A stretch of DNA of 6,057 nt from Gallionella sp. GTDB lineage: Bacteria; Pseudomonadota; Gammaproteobacteria; Burkholderiales; Gallionellaceae. The position numbers and the translations under genes are program-made. Below the pieces are notes generated by a model. That model was not told the origin of the DNA and searched no databases. It worked only from the letters and a program-made list of their open reading frames with translations. The stretch covers positions 1-6,057 of the forward strand of contig SCPW01000034.1 in NCBI GenBank assembly GCA_004298605.1. Reading direction: 5' to 3'. Positions 5,082 through 6,057 of the stretch are shown one piece after another (positions within the stretch are counted from its first letter, which is position 1; each line of letters opens with the position of its first letter).

Positions 5082-5987
5082 ATGAAACAACTCGCCCTCA
5101 AGGTCGATGTGGACACCTATCGCGGTACGCGCGAGGGTGTGCCGCGTCTGGTGGAAACGCTGCAACGCCACAACGCGCAGGCCACGTTCTTTTTTTCTCT
5201 CGGCCCCGACAACACCGGGCGCGCGATCAAGCGCGTGTTCCGCCCCGGCTTTCTGGGCAAGGTGTCGCGCACTTCGGTGGTGGAACACTACGGTATCAAA
5301 ACCCTGCTGTACGGTACGCTGCTGCCCGCGCCGGACATCGGCAAAAAATGCGCGGAAATCATGCGCGGCGTGCGCGATGCGGGTTTCGAGGTCGGGATAC
5401 ATTGCTACGACCATATCCGCTGGCAGGATTATGTGGCTGGCAAGGATGCCGAATGGACGCGGCGCGAGCTGCAACGCGCGGTGGATCGCTACACCGAAAT
5501 TTTCGGCGAGGCGCCGCACGCCCACGCTGCCGCCGGCTGGCAGACGAACCGCCACGCGCTGCGCCTGATGCAACGTCTGGGTTTTGATTACAGCTCGGAT
5601 ACCCGTGGTACGCACCCGTTCGTCCCCACTTGGCAAGCCGAAATAATCGCCTGCCCGCAACTGCCCACCACTTTGCCGACGCTGGACGAACTGATGAACC
5701 GCGACGGCATCACGCTGGACAACATCGCGCAACATATCCTGCAACTGACTGAAAAATCGCTTGCCACAGGGCATGTGTTCACGCTGCACGCCGAACTGGA
5801 AGGCGGCAAATGGTTACCGGTTTTTGAGCAATTGCTGCAAGGCTGGCAGGCGCAGGGCTACGAATTGGTGCAGATGCTCCAGTACCTGCAAAATCTGGAT
5901 GCCGGTGCGCTGCCGCGCCATGAGGTGGTGATGCGCGAGGTGGAAGGGCGGGTCGGCAAGCTGGCGGTGCAGGGCGAGAAAACCTGA
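5082..5987 (+). CDS. arnD: ArnD, 4-deoxy-4-formamido-L-arabinose-phosphoundecaprenol deformylase
   Basis: ArnD removes the formyl group from undecaprenyl-phosphate-linked 4-formamido-L-arabinose, making the transfer to L-Ara4N irreversible before flipping. It is a metal-dependent NodB-like polysaccharide deacetylase. Counting from 5082 (301 residues; E. coli ArnD about 296), KVDVDTYRGTREGVPRL (7-23) holds the conserved Asp9/Asp11, TFFFSLGPDNTGR (35-47) is ArnD-specific, GIHCYDHIRWQ (105-115) supplies the metal-binding His107 and His111, AAAGWQ (149-154) follows, and TLHAELEG (234-241) carries the late His236. Start: ATG 5082 puts the first Asp at residue 9, as in E. coli ArnD; ATG 5067 would add MTSPN. 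Neither has a visible Shine-Dalgarno, and the 5082 upstream bases (CCTCCCC) are the opposite of one. The upstream sequence is almost entirely the palindromic element. No terminator is visible in the 70 bp after the stop. Confidence 0.93.
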   Translation: MKQLALKVDVDTYRGTREGVPRLVETLQRHNAQATFFFSLGPDNTGRAIKRVFRPGFLGKVSRTSVVEHYGIKTLLYGTLLPAPDIGKKCAEIMRGVRDAGFEVGIHCYDHIRWQDYVAGKDAEWTRRELQRAVDRYTEIFGEAPHAHAAAGWQTNRHALRLMQRLGFDYSSDTRGTHPFVPTWQAEIIACPQLPTTLPTLDELMNRDGITLDNIAQHILQLTEKSLATGHVFTLHAELEGGKWLPVFEQLLQGWQAQGYELVQMLQYLQNLDAGALPRHEVVMREVEGRVGKLAVQGEKT

Positions 5988-6057
5988 CTTGTTCTTGTAG
6001 GGGTACCCGAAAACCACCCCCATTCAAAATTATCGGAAGCCCTCCTAAAGATTTCGG

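Noticed and set aside
5028..5789. Minus-strand open frame opposite arnD (253 codons)
   Set aside because: It runs through the arnD coding region and ends in the palindromic element, with no recognisable protein features.
5988..6057. Minus-strand gene starting near 6023 with an AGGAGG on the minus strand at 6042-6047
   Set aside because: The AGGAGG is about 17 bases from the ATG, too far for good initiation, and the frame runs straight into antisense arnD without any recognisable domain.

Overview
The window reads as a chromosomal segment of a GC-rich Gram-negative bacterium. It carries an arn (pmr) gene cluster for adding 4-amino-4-deoxy-L-arabinose (L-Ara4N) to lipid A, the modification that lowers outer-membrane negative charge and gives resistance to polymyxin and cationic peptides. 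The encoded proteins are clear relatives of the enterobacterial Arn proteins but differ in organisation. The GC-rich codon use and the palindromic intergenic repeats suggest a betaproteobacterium, perhaps of the Gallionella/Sideroxydans/Nitrosomonas type. That placement is an inference from general impression, not from a marker gene.

Layout, all on the + strand: (1) the 3' part of a small SMR/EamA-type membrane protein resembling ArnE/ArnF, cut by the left window edge (1-351); (2) a 167-bp gap holding two separate inverted repeats; (3) arnB aminotransferase (519-1652); (4) a 174-bp gap with an 18-bp perfect inverted repeat and a candidate promoter; (5) arnC glycosyltransferase (1827-2915); (6) the ArnA formyltransferase as a separate gene (2912-3832), overlapping arnC by ATGA; (7) the ArnA decarboxylase/dehydrogenase as a separate gene (3843-4886), with its own Shine-Dalgarno; (8) a 172-bp element with 16-bp perfect terminal inverted repeats (4886-5057); (9) arnD deformylase (start 5082 preferred, 5067 possible, to 5987); (10) 70 bp of non-coding sequence to the right edge, in which I see no gene or clear terminator.

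How the genes work together, from the known pathway: the dehydrogenase half of ArnA oxidises and decarboxylates UDP-glucuronate to UDP-4-keto-pentose. ArnB transaminates it to UDP-L-Ara4N and the formyltransferase half of ArnA N-formylates that. ArnC moves the formylated sugar to undecaprenyl phosphate and ArnD removes the formyl group. An ArnE/ArnF-type flippase carries the lipid-linked sugar across the inner membrane, and ArnT (not in this window) transfers it to lipid A. UDP-glucose dehydrogenase (ugd) is also absent here.

The gene content is a known pathway, and I do not see an undescribed system. The points worth a second look are the two-gene ArnA, a probable leaderless promoter directly at arnC, a possibly repeat-derived tail on ArnC, and a different palindromic repeat in each gap of the cluster, including a MITE-like element that touches the stop codon of one gene and supplies nearly all the upstream sequence of the next.
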